A stretch of DNA of 64,000 nt, from contig NZ_JBEWCD010000002.1 in NCBI RefSeq assembly GCF_040530035.1, positions 992,001 to 1,056,000 of the forward strand, in the 5' to 3' direction. Position numbers and translations under genes: made by a program. The notes under the pieces were generated by a model. The model was not told the DNA's origin. It saw only the letters and a program-made list of their open reading frames with translations, and searched no databases. Positions 17,721 through 25,734 of this stretch are shown piece by piece. Position 1 is the first letter of the stretch; every line of letters starts with the position of its first letter. This stretch comes from Roseibium sp. HPY-6 (GTDB taxonomy: Bacteria; Pseudomonadota; Alphaproteobacteria; Rhizobiales; Stappiaceae).

Positions 17721-18746
17721 TCAAGGCTGTCCTTCAAACGCCCACAGCACCAGCTCTTCTCGTTTGCCATGGGCCGAGTAAGGCGGCAGGTGCCGCAGAT
17801 CGTCAGACGTCCCGGCGGGCAGCCGCTTGACGAGCACGTCTGAAAGTACTGTGGTTTCTCTCAGCACCTTGGCGGCTGTCTCCAGTCTGGCGGCCGTGTT
17901 CATCGTGTCGCCGAGCAAGGCGATTTCCTTTTTCCAGTCACCAATTTCACCGGCTGCAACAGGGCCGCAATGCAACGCGATCCTGAGCAACGGTTCTGTG
18001 TTGAAACGCTCCCGGTAATTTGCCGCATGCCGTTTGAGGACCTTGTGCATTTCCTTGGCACAGACAAGACAGGCAGCATCTTCGATCCCCCGGCCAATCG
18101 GCCAGGTCACAATTACCGCGTCGCCGACATACCTGTGGACGTTTCCACGCGTCACTTCAATTGGAGCGGCGAGATCAAGGGCGACACTTTGAAGAAAGAC
18201 ATGAAACTCGAGTTCCCCGATACGCTCCGCCAGGGCTGTCGATCCGATCAGATCGGCGAAAAGCACGACCCGTTCTTCCAGGCGAGGCCGGTTGTAACGA
18301 CCGGAGACAAGGGACAGTGTTGCCTCGGCACCAAGAAACCGCATGATCTCGACGCCGATGGACATGACGATGGCAACACCAGCGGAAATCGCAAAGACCT
18401 CCGTAAAGTCCGGATGTTGCCACGGCAGTGTCTGGGCAGTCAGCAAAGACGGCACGCTTAAACCAAGTACGATAACACCGCCAAAGGCAACGGCGCGAAG
18501 CGCTCCGAGACTGACCGGGGGAAGTCGGCGGACTGTTCGCAGCTGCGCGTTTGAAAAAACGAGAATTTCGCTCAACGAGCATCCAAAGCCGATGACGGTC
18601 CCGACAAGAGCGCCGAGCACTGCTTCAAAGGCAAAGTTGTTCGCGTCGGCGCGTAATAGTCCGATAACCGCACCGATCCCCGCTGAAATCAGGGTGATCT
18701 TCAAGAGGACCTTAAATGGGCGGATAGAGTGCGTATTTCCGATCAA
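17721..18746 (-). CDS. Membrane-bound class III adenylate/guanylate cyclase
   Basis: A 341-residue cyclase. The N-terminal 145 residues contain about four membrane helices (for example LLKITLISAGIGAVIGLL and GVAIVMSIGVEIM). The C-terminal domain is a class III catalytic homology domain: EERVVLFADLIGSTALAE holds the first metal-binding aspartate and VHRYVGDAVIVTW the second, both present, so the enzyme is probably active. It would make cAMP (or cGMP) in response to a membrane or membrane-sensed signal. It is a single gene. A second cyclase of different architecture lies at 37.1-38.4 kb. Confidence 0.88.
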   Translation of the reverse strand: MIGNTHSIRPFKVLLKITLISAGIGAVIGLLRADANNFAFEAVLGALVGTVIGFGCSLSEILVFSNAQLRTVRRLPPVSLGALRAVAFGGVIVLGLSVPSLLTAQTLPWQHPDFTEVFAISAGVAIVMSIGVEIMRFLGAEATLSLVSGRYNRPRLEERVVLFADLIGSTALAERIGELEFHVFLQSVALDLAAPIEVTRGNVHRYVGDAVIVTWPIGRGIEDAACLVCAKEMHKVLKRHAANYRERFNTEPLLRIALHCGPVAAGEIGDWKKEIALLGDTMNTAARLETAAKVLRETTVLSDVLVKRLPAGTSDDLRHLPPYSAHGKREELVLWAFEGQP

Positions 18747-18897
18747 ACGTTTGCCCGCAAGCCAATAACAGGAAAGGCGATTGAGCCCGTTAGATCATAT
18801 TCGCGCGAAATTCATCAAGGAGAGGGATGTGAAGGTCCGCCAGGGTCACCTGAATTGTGTGTGGACGAATTGAAGTCAAAAACGCCGAACCGAGCCC

Positions 18898-19302
18898 CTA
18901 TGTAACAAAAGCCGCGTTCACGGCGAGAACGAGGTTCGCCAAAGCGGCAACTCCGATCACGGTGAACGTGAGCAGCATGCCCGAGATCCGGAAGCTCATC
19001 GGTTCGGGTACACAGCTGACCCCATAGGCATGCACGGCGCGTCCAACGACAAGAAACAGGCCAAGGCCGTAAAGCAGCCAGTGCGCCCCGCCCAAAAGTT
19101 CAAGCGTCAGCAGAAGGACAAGAGCGAGCGGTGTGTATTCGGCAAAGTTGCTGTGCACGCGCATGCGCCGGAGCAGCAGATCGTTGCCCTTGTCGCCAAT
19201 GCTGATGCGCTCCGTGTTGCGCGCACGAATTACGCGCATGCTGAGGCCGAGATACAAAAATGCCAGGAGACTTGCAACGAGTGGCGTAATGACGATGTTC
19301 AC
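18898..19302 (-). CDS. MAPEG-family membrane protein
   Basis: A 134-residue integral membrane protein with four predicted helices, of the MAPEG superfamily (microsomal glutathione S-transferase-like and eicosanoid-metabolising proteins in eukaryotes; mostly unassigned in bacteria). The family pattern is visible as LSMRVIRARNTERISIGDKGNDLLLRRMRVHSNFAEYTPLAL, with the conserved R..R.H.NF.E..PL. I choose GTG 19302 because a GGAGG (19312-19308) sits exactly five bases upstream; the longer frame with a TTG at 19314 would place its start inside that site. It stands alone; biochemical role unknown, with glutathione-linked detoxification possible. Confidence 0.85.
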   Translation of the reverse strand: MNIVITPLVASLLAFLYLGLSMRVIRARNTERISIGDKGNDLLLRRMRVHSNFAEYTPLALVLLLTLELLGGAHWLLYGLGLFLVVGRAVHAYGVSCVPEPMSFRISGMLLTFTVIGVAALANLVLAVNAAFVT

Positions 19303-19443
19303 GAGTGCCTCCAAAGCTCAAGGGCCGATTTCAAGGTGTGGCCGACCCAAGTAGTCTTCACATGAAAAGTACGCCGAACGGTAATACACAGTTCAGCGTA
19401 ATAGAGTTTAAATGTCCGAAAATTTTTCGAAGACGGGAAAGTT

Positions 19444-21033
19444 CTACTTTTTCATGTACTCGTCGTGATACTCGGATATCACTTTGCGCGCGAAAGCGCC
19501 GATCTTCGCATATTCCGCTTCCGTCAGGTTGGCGAGGGACACACGCGCGGACGCATCAACCACTTCAAATCCTTTGCCAGGAAGCAGGACGACGCTTGTT
19601 TCTTCCGCAAGGCGGAACAGAAAATCGTAGCCCTTCTTTTGCGTGACGAACCAGTTCGCAAAGGCATCGCCATAAAGGCGTCCGCTCAGGTGCTGAAGAT
19701 TGATCAAGGTGTAGTAATTGACGTCCTCCGGTTCGCGATGTGGCTTGACGCCCATATTGAGTTCCAGAGTGTTGAAGCGTTTGCGAATGAGGCTCTTTGC
19801 AGCATCCTTGTAGCGGTCGTCGCGATCCAGCAATCCGGCAAGGGCGAACAGCATCATCTGGATCTGCTGCGGGGTCGAAGCCCCGGCCGTATGATTGAGC
19901 GCGACGGCGCGGCTGTCGGCAACAAGACGATCAATGAACCTGATGTCCCGAGGAGTTGTGGTGAGCGACGAATAACGCCTGTCCAGATTGGCTTTCTTGT
20001 CTTCCGAAAGTGCCGCGAGCGCTTCATCGAAAACGTTGTCCTCATGGAGCGCGATTACGCCAAGCCGCCACCCTGTTGCTCCGAAGTATTTCGAGAAAGA
20101 GTAGACGCACAACGTGTTGCGCGGGCATTTTGCAAACAGCGATACGAAATCGTCCGCGAAGGTTCCATAGACGTCGTCTGTTACGACAAAGAGGTCCGGC
20201 CGCTTTTCGTTGATCACCGCCGCGACCCGCTCCAGGTCATCTGGGGAAAGTTTAACCGATGGCGGATTGCTCGGATTGACGATGCAGAAGACCTTGATAT
20301 CGGGATCTTCGAGTTTCGCCAGCTCAGCGTCGCTGAATTGCCAGTCAGCCCCTTCTTCCATGCGGATATCGACGATTGGCATGTCGTATTCCGGCAAGGG
20401 CGGGATCTCCAGATAGGGTGAAAAGATAGGTGTGCCGAGTGCGACCTTGTCTCCCGGCTTGACCAGTCCGTTGAACTTCAGGGTCTGGAAGATATAGGTC
20501 ATTGCCGCCGTCCCGCCTTCGGTCGCGAAAACGGAAAAGGGGCCGTGCTGGGGTTCGTTGCCGAACATTTCCTTGCCAAGATAGGCCCCGACAATTTTCT
20601 CCGCATTCGTCAGCATGCGCGGCGGAACCGGGTAGTTGCAGCCAAGGAACCCTTCGACCATCTCATGAAGGAGCTCATGCCGGTGAATTCCGAGCTGGTC
20701 TTTGGCAAAGGAGAGGGCCGCACGCAGAAACGTCGTGCCCTCCCGGTCTTCATGGCGATGAAGAAAGTCCTCAAAGCGCAGCAACAGCCCCTCCTTGTCG
20801 GGAAGACCGCCAAAGCCGCTGTCGAGATAGGAATAGGACCGTTCGGCCTCTTCGACCGAAAAATCGCCGAGCCGCAGAAAACCGCGCCGTGGATGCGTCG
20901 CCAGAAAGTTCGGATTGCCGCGTCCGGCATTCAGCATGATGCGCTGTGCGGCGGACGATGCAATTTCGATAAGCTTGTCCTTGAGTTCAAACGGGCTGAG
21001 ATCCTGGAATTCGGAATAGTCTTGCTTGCTCAT
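19444..21033 (-). CDS. asdA: Aspartate 4-decarboxylase / bifunctional aspartate aminotransferase
   Basis: A 529-residue PLP enzyme that beta-decarboxylates L-aspartate to L-alanine and CO2. It has the long N-terminal extension particular to AsdA (DLSPFELKDKLIEIA...LNAGRGNPNFLAT), the NPSNPPSV segment near 253-260, DDVYG at 286-290, and the Schiff-base lysine at K315 in YSFSKYFGATGWR, the same position as Lys315 in characterised AsdA enzymes. The gene follows aspT by 18 bp on the same strand with a good ribosome site (GGGAGA). With AspT, import of aspartate(1-), decarboxylation and export of neutral alanine consume a proton, generating proton-motive force and raising internal pH. Confidence 0.93.
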   Translation of the reverse strand: MSKQDYSEFQDLSPFELKDKLIEIASSAAQRIMLNAGRGNPNFLATHPRRGFLRLGDFSVEEAERSYSYLDSGFGGLPDKEGLLLRFEDFLHRHEDREGTTFLRAALSFAKDQLGIHRHELLHEMVEGFLGCNYPVPPRMLTNAEKIVGAYLGKEMFGNEPQHGPFSVFATEGGTAAMTYIFQTLKFNGLVKPGDKVALGTPIFSPYLEIPPLPEYDMPIVDIRMEEGADWQFSDAELAKLEDPDIKVFCIVNPSNPPSVKLSPDDLERVAAVINEKRPDLFVVTDDVYGTFADDFVSLFAKCPRNTLCVYSFSKYFGATGWRLGVIALHEDNVFDEALAALSEDKKANLDRRYSSLTTTPRDIRFIDRLVADSRAVALNHTAGASTPQQIQMMLFALAGLLDRDDRYKDAAKSLIRKRFNTLELNMGVKPHREPEDVNYYTLINLQHLSGRLYGDAFANWFVTQKKGYDFLFRLAEETSVVLLPGKGFEVVDASARVSLANLTEAEYAKIGAFARKVISEYHDEYMKK

Positions 21034-21051
21034 CTGAAGTCTCCCGTGACG

Positions 21052-22758
21052 CTATTGAGCGGGATTGGTTGAAACGAGGCCGACAATGAGAGGTCCCCAA
21101 AGGGTCAGCAGAACATTTGCAACCGCATAGGTTACAGTGAACGTGACCACAGGCGTTGCGTTCTGGGCCTTGCCAAGCAGAGCAGCGAAGGCCGGATTGG
21201 CACTGCGTCCACCCGCAACGCAGGCCAGCGCTTCGATCGGGTTCTGGATCCGCAGCACATAGTAGGAAAAGAAGAAGCCGATGAACTGCGGTATCAGGGT
21301 GACCCCGATGCCGAACAGGAAAATGCTCATGCCCTGTTGCTGAAGGGTGCTGAGCACCTGCGGTCCGGCGCTGATCCCGACAACACCGACAAAAACGGCC
21401 AGTCCGAAGTCTCGCAGGAAGTTGACAGCGCCGGTCGGCAGGGCCGCATAGCGCGGATGCGTGCTGCGCAGCCAGCCAAAAAGGAGCCCTGACAGCAGAC
21501 AGCCGCCACCGCTGCCGACGGAGACCGGAACGCCGCCGATCCTGAATTCGATCAGGCCGGTCAGAAGACCGAGTGTCATGCCCATACCGAAGAAGATGAA
21601 GTCGGTCACCGCGGCGGAACTGATCGGATAGCCGAGCGACTTCTGGACCTTGTTGAGATCCCTCGGGCTTCCCGTCAGCTGCAGCTCGTCGCCCTTGTGG
21701 ATCTCAAGATCGGGCAGGAGCGGCAGCTCGCGTCCCATCCGGTTCACGCCCGTCACAAACACATCGCGCAGGGCATTCGACTTCGTGTGGTCGTGAATGC
21801 CCTTCAGCCTGTTGCCGGCATAATCCGGGTTCGTCAGGACGATGTGCCTGTTCTCCAGGACAAGCCTGTAGCCGTCCGGGGCCTCTGTTTCGACACCAAG
21901 CTGGGCGGCCTGACTGTCGAGCGCCGACACAAGCCCGGTGAGGGCAATCACGTCGCCCTCCTGGAAGGCCGCATCATCAAGATGAATTTCGCTGCCGGAG
22001 CGCAGGACGGCTTCGAGCGCCGCATCATCAATGGAATTATCGAGATCCTGCGCTGATTTGCCCAACCAGTTGCTGCCTGCATTCAGCTGGAAAAAGCGCG
22101 TGTCGATACGGCGGGCGGCATTGAACTGGCCAGGTTCCAATTCTGCCGCGCCACCGGACATTTTCTCCGCAAGTTTCAGAGCCTCCTTGCGGATATCCCA
22201 GCGCATGACGGTGGGAAAAAACCAGGTGACCATGATGATCGGCCCGATGGACCCGAAAATGTAACAGACCGCGTATCCGACCGCGATATTGGTCTCCATG
22301 ACCTGTTTCAGGTCCGCCGAAATGCTCAGTTTCTGAATTGTCTCGCCTGCAGTGCCGATGATCGCGGACTGGGTAAGTCCGCCGGCGGCAAGACCAGCAG
22401 CCGTTCCCCGGTCAAGACCGAAGCCCCAGGCAAAAGCCAGGACGGTAAACAGCCCGAGCAGGCACATGACGGCCGCCGACAACAGCTGATTGAGCGACTT
22501 CAGCGAAAGCGCCCGGAAGAATTGAGGGCCGCCCTGATAACCGACCGCGTAGATAAAAAGTGCGAAAAAGATATCCTTCACGGCACTGTCGATCGTGACG
22601 CCCACCTGGCCGAGGATAACGCCCATGATGAGAGTTCCGGCGATGCCGCCGAGAACGAAATTCCCGATTTTCAGTTTTCCGGCGAAATATCCGAGTGCAA
22701 CGGCGACAAACAGAAACACCAGCGAAGACTGCGTCGCCAGCCACTTGAGAATTTCCAT
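21052..22758 (-). CDS. aspT: Aspartate:alanine antiporter
   Basis: A 568-residue transporter of the aspartate:alanine exchanger (AAE) family. Five or so N-terminal membrane helices (residues 10-180) and five or so C-terminal ones (385-560) flank a soluble centre of about 200 residues with two TrkA-C/RCK_C-type modules (FFQLNAGSNWLGKSAQDL...EGDVIALTG, then DVFVTGVNRMGRELPLLPDLEIHKGDELQLTG). This is the typical AspT layout. It precedes asdA by 18 bp and forms an operon; a GGGAGG ribosome site lies 6 bases before the ATG. The serine dehydratase gene lies 115 bp upstream in the same direction and may have its own promoter. Confidence 0.93.
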   Translation of the reverse strand: MEILKWLATQSSLVFLFVAVALGYFAGKLKIGNFVLGGIAGTLIMGVILGQVGVTIDSAVKDIFFALFIYAVGYQGGPQFFRALSLKSLNQLLSAAVMCLLGLFTVLAFAWGFGLDRGTAAGLAAGGLTQSAIIGTAGETIQKLSISADLKQVMETNIAVGYAVCYIFGSIGPIIMVTWFFPTVMRWDIRKEALKLAEKMSGGAAELEPGQFNAARRIDTRFFQLNAGSNWLGKSAQDLDNSIDDAALEAVLRSGSEIHLDDAAFQEGDVIALTGLVSALDSQAAQLGVETEAPDGYRLVLENRHIVLTNPDYAGNRLKGIHDHTKSNALRDVFVTGVNRMGRELPLLPDLEIHKGDELQLTGSPRDLNKVQKSLGYPISSAAVTDFIFFGMGMTLGLLTGLIEFRIGGVPVSVGSGGGCLLSGLLFGWLRSTHPRYAALPTGAVNFLRDFGLAVFVGVVGISAGPQVLSTLQQQGMSIFLFGIGVTLIPQFIGFFFSYYVLRIQNPIEALACVAGGRSANPAFAALLGKAQNATPVVTFTVTYAVANVLLTLWGPLIVGLVSTNPAQ

Positions 22759-22873
22759 GCGCGTCCTCCCGCGAATGGCGCAACCAGCGGATGCGCCCGC
22801 TTCGCAGGTGACTATTACCTCTTTTCAGCGTAACGGCAATTGATTTCAGTAAATCGTAAAAATTATCAATGAT

Positions 22874-24268
22874 TTAGCATTCGACGATGTTGACGGCCAG
22901 GCCGCCTTGGGACGTTTCCTTATATTGCTCCATCATATCCATGCCTGTCTGGCGCATTGTCTCGATACAGCCATCCAGCGGCACGAAATGAGTGCCGTCG
23001 CCTCGCAAAGCGAGAGACGTCGCCGTGACCGCCTTCACTGCGCCAAGTGCGTTGCGTTCGATGCAAGGCACCTGCACCAGACCGGCGATCGGGTCGCAGG
23101 TCATTCCTAGGTGATGCTCAAGGGCGATCTCTGCAGCATTTTCGACCTGCTCGTTGGTGCCGCCAAGGGCGGCGCACAAACCGGCCGCAGCCATGGCCGA
23201 GGCAGAACCGACTTCGCCTTGGCAACCGACCTCGGCACCTGAGATGGAGGCATTTGACTTGATAATGCCACCGACCGCTGCGGCGGTCAGGAGGAAGACG
23301 CGAACCCCTGTCTGATCCGCTCCGGGGCAATGGTCCAGATAATACCGCGTCACGGCTGGTATGACGCCGGCAGCGCCGTTCGTCGGGGCGGTCACAACAC
23401 GCCCACCGGCAGCATTTTCCTCGTTGACGGCCATCGCATAAACACCGAGCCAGTCGACCACGCTGTGTTCGAATGGCGGATTGCTGCGCCCTTCGCGAAT
23501 AAGCTGCTGGTAAATGTCGGCGGCGCGGCGCTTGACCTTCAGGCCACCGGGAAGGATTCCGGCTTGGGTGATCCCCCTGTTGATGCAGGCATCCATGGCC
23601 GCCCAAAGCGTATCGATGCGGGCTTCGACATCGTCGCGTTCGCTGTCGCAGCACTCGTTTTGCAGCTTCATCTCGGCGATTGACAGGCCAGCTTCCCGGC
23701 CCATCTCAAGCATCTCCCGGGCGGTGGAAAACGGGAAGGGCACAGGCTGCGCCGCCAGTTCGTTGGCTGGTGCATTTGTTGTCTTTCGCAGTTCGTCTTC
23801 GCTGACGACGAACCCTCCACCGATCGAAAAGTAAATGAACGTGTCGATCAGGGTTTCGGATGCGTCGAGAAGATTGAATGTCATCCCGTTTGCATGCAGC
23901 GGAAGCGGTGGGCCGTAGTCAAATATGACGTCCTTGTCCGGATCAAAGCCGATCTCAGGCAATCCCGGAATGGAGAGTTTTCGAGCCTGCTGCAATGTCT
24001 CCAGCATTGGTTCGATTTGGTCGGGATCGAGCGTGTCGGGTTTCGCCCCCAGAAGTCCGAGGCAGACGGCCTTGTCGGTCGCGTGGCCCTTGCCGGTAAA
24101 GGCAAGCGAGCCATGCAGGGTAACGCTAAGCCGCGCGGCGCGCGCCTGCGCGCCTGCGAGACCACGGACCCTTTCAAGGTAGCGGTGGACGGCCACCATC
24201 GGACCAACGGTGTGGGAGCTCGAAGGACCGATGCCGATCTTGAAGATGTCGAAGACGCTGATGAACAT
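22874..24268 (-). CDS. sdaA: L-serine ammonia-lyase (iron-sulfur L-serine dehydratase)
   Basis: A 464-residue single-chain serine dehydratase that converts L-serine to pyruvate and ammonia. It begins [23 protein letters not shown], with the SSSHT(V/M)GPM signature of the family. The three cysteines that bind the [4Fe-4S] cluster are in [16 protein letters not shown] and VPCIERN. The frame is open upstream to 24343, but ATG 24268 aligns with the family start and the extra residues have no similarity to the family. It is divergent from kynU. Its product pyruvate can serve as an amino acceptor for transaminases. Confidence 0.95.
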   Translation of the reverse strand: MFISVFDIFKIGIGPSSSHTVGPMVAVHRYLERVRGLAGAQARAARLSVTLHGSLAFTGKGHATDKAVCLGLLGAKPDTLDPDQIEPMLETLQQARKLSIPGLPEIGFDPDKDVIFDYGPPLPLHANGMTFNLLDASETLIDTFIYFSIGGGFVVSEDELRKTTNAPANELAAQPVPFPFSTAREMLEMGREAGLSIAEMKLQNECCDSERDDVEARIDTLWAAMDACINRGITQAGILPGGLKVKRRAADIYQQLIREGRSNPPFEHSVVDWLGVYAMAVNEENAAGGRVVTAPTNGAAGVIPAVTRYYLDHCPGADQTGVRVFLLTAAAVGGIIKSNASISGAEVGCQGEVGSASAMAAAGLCAALGGTNEQVENAAEIALEHHLGMTCDPIAGLVQVPCIERNALGAVKAVTATSLALRGDGTHFVPLDGCIETMRQTGMDMMEQYKETSQGGLAVNIVEC

Positions 24269-24513
24269 GGACTTTGCACCAAAATTGCCGCGTTTCTGAG
24301 CGGGAAAACCGTGAGGCAAAAGGTACCAGAAGTGTTTTGGCAATCCGGCGCTGAAGCGGGCAATTCTGTGCTGATTGCGACATCGGATTTGACAACCTTG
24401 CGCACAAGGCTTCTTTCAGTGCCAAATCGAACAGACAGACTATGTTGTTTGAACGAGGGGCCTTTGATAGCGTGCGGCTCCTTCTTCAAATGCATCTCCG
24501 GAACGGGCCTGCA

Positions 24514-25734
24514 ATGACCTCACAAAACATGTCTGATTTGAATGATGATCTGAGGCACAAGAAAGACGCCTTTCTCATCCCGGAAGGCGTCATATATCTT
24601 GATGGCAACTCTCTGGGGGTCTTGCCAAGACACGTTCCGGAAAGGGTGTCGGAAGTGGTTCGGGAAGAGTGGGGAAGCAGTCTGATCCGAGCCTGGAATA
24701 CCCATAGCTGGATCGATCTGCCGCTTCGCACAGGCGATCGCATCGGCAGGCTTGTCGGAGCACCGGAGGGAACCGTCGTTGCCTGTGACAGCACGTCGGT
24801 CAACGTCTTCAAAGTTCTCTCAGCGGCACTTTCCCTTCGCCCGGACCGCAAGGTGATCCTGTCCGACAACGGAAATTTCCCGACAGACCTTTATGTCGCA
24901 TCAGGACTGAAGGAACTGCTCTCCAGGGGACACGAGCTGAAAATTGTAGATCCGGAGGACGTTGAAGCGGCCCTTGGAGACGACGTTGCGATCATGATGC
25001 TGACACAGGTCGATTACCGGACCGGCCGTCTCCATGACATGACAGAGCTGACCCGCAGAGCCCATGAGGCCGGTGCACTCGCGGTCTGGGACCTGGCGCA
25101 TTCGGCAGGGGCCATCGAAGTCGATCTTCTTGGGGCCAAGGCGGATTTCGCAATCGGATGCGGTTACAAATATCTGAACGGCGGCCCGGGGGCTCCAGCG
25201 TTCCTCTATGTGGCTCCGGAGCATCTTGACCACGTCACATCGCCCCTGACCGGGTGGATGGGGCACGAAGCGCCCTTTGCATTTGATCTGGACTACAGAC
25301 CCGTCACCGGGATCATGCGCATGACGGTTGGAACGCCAGCCATTCTGGCGCTCTCCAGTCTCTACTCAGCGCTGGATGTTTTTGATGACGTTGATATGGC
25401 CGATCTCCGCACCAAGTCGATTTCATTGAGCGAGCTTTTCATTTCGCAGGTTGAAGCGAAATGTCCCGAGTTGGCGCTCGCGAGTCCGCGAGATCCGCAG
25501 CAGCGCGGCAGCCAGGTCTCGTTCCGCTTCCAAGAAGGTTATGCGGCAATGCAGGCCCTGATCGCACGCGGTGTGATAGGTGATTTCCGGGCGCCGGATG
25601 TGATGCGCTTCGGCTTTACGCCACTCTATCTTTCGCATCAGGATGTGGTTGATGCGGTGGATATTCTGTCGGAGATCCTGAAGACGCGCAGTTGGGACAG
25701 CCCGGAATTCAAAACGCGGGCAAAGGTCACATAG
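24514..25734 (+). CDS. kynU: Kynureninase
   Basis: A 406-residue PLP enzyme that cleaves L-kynurenine to anthranilate and L-alanine. The order of motifs fits KynU: LDGNSLGVLP (29-38), SHSW-type 'NTHSWIDLP' (62-70), DSTSVNVFK (92-100), WDLAHSAGA (192-200), and the cofactor lysine K219 in GCGYKYLNGGPGAPAF. The frame is open from 24442; ATG 24514 gives the normal family length. No kynA (tryptophan dioxygenase) or kynB is visible here. Its last 8 bp overlap the convergent GGDEF-EAL gene. Confidence 0.93.
   Translation: MTSQNMSDLNDDLRHKKDAFLIPEGVIYLDGNSLGVLPRHVPERVSEVVREEWGSSLIRAWNTHSWIDLPLRTGDRIGRLVGAPEGTVVACDSTSVNVFKVLSAALSLRPDRKVILSDNGNFPTDLYVASGLKELLSRGHELKIVDPEDVEAALGDDVAIMMLTQVDYRTGRLHDMTELTRRAHEAGALAVWDLAHSAGAIEVDLLGAKADFAIGCGYKYLNGGPGAPAFLYVAPEHLDHVTSPLTGWMGHEAPFAFDLDYRPVTGIMRMTVGTPAILALSSLYSALDVFDDVDMADLRTKSISLSELFISQVEAKCPELALASPRDPQQRGSQVSFRFQEGYAAMQALIARGVIGDFRAPDVMRFGFTPLYLSHQDVVDAVDILSEILKTRSWDSPEFKTRAKVT

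Noticed and set aside
19465-20421. 318-codon frame on the + strand opposite asdA
   Set aside because: AsdA is certain by motifs, including K315. The antisense frame has no domain and crosses the asdA start of conserved sequence only as a shadow.
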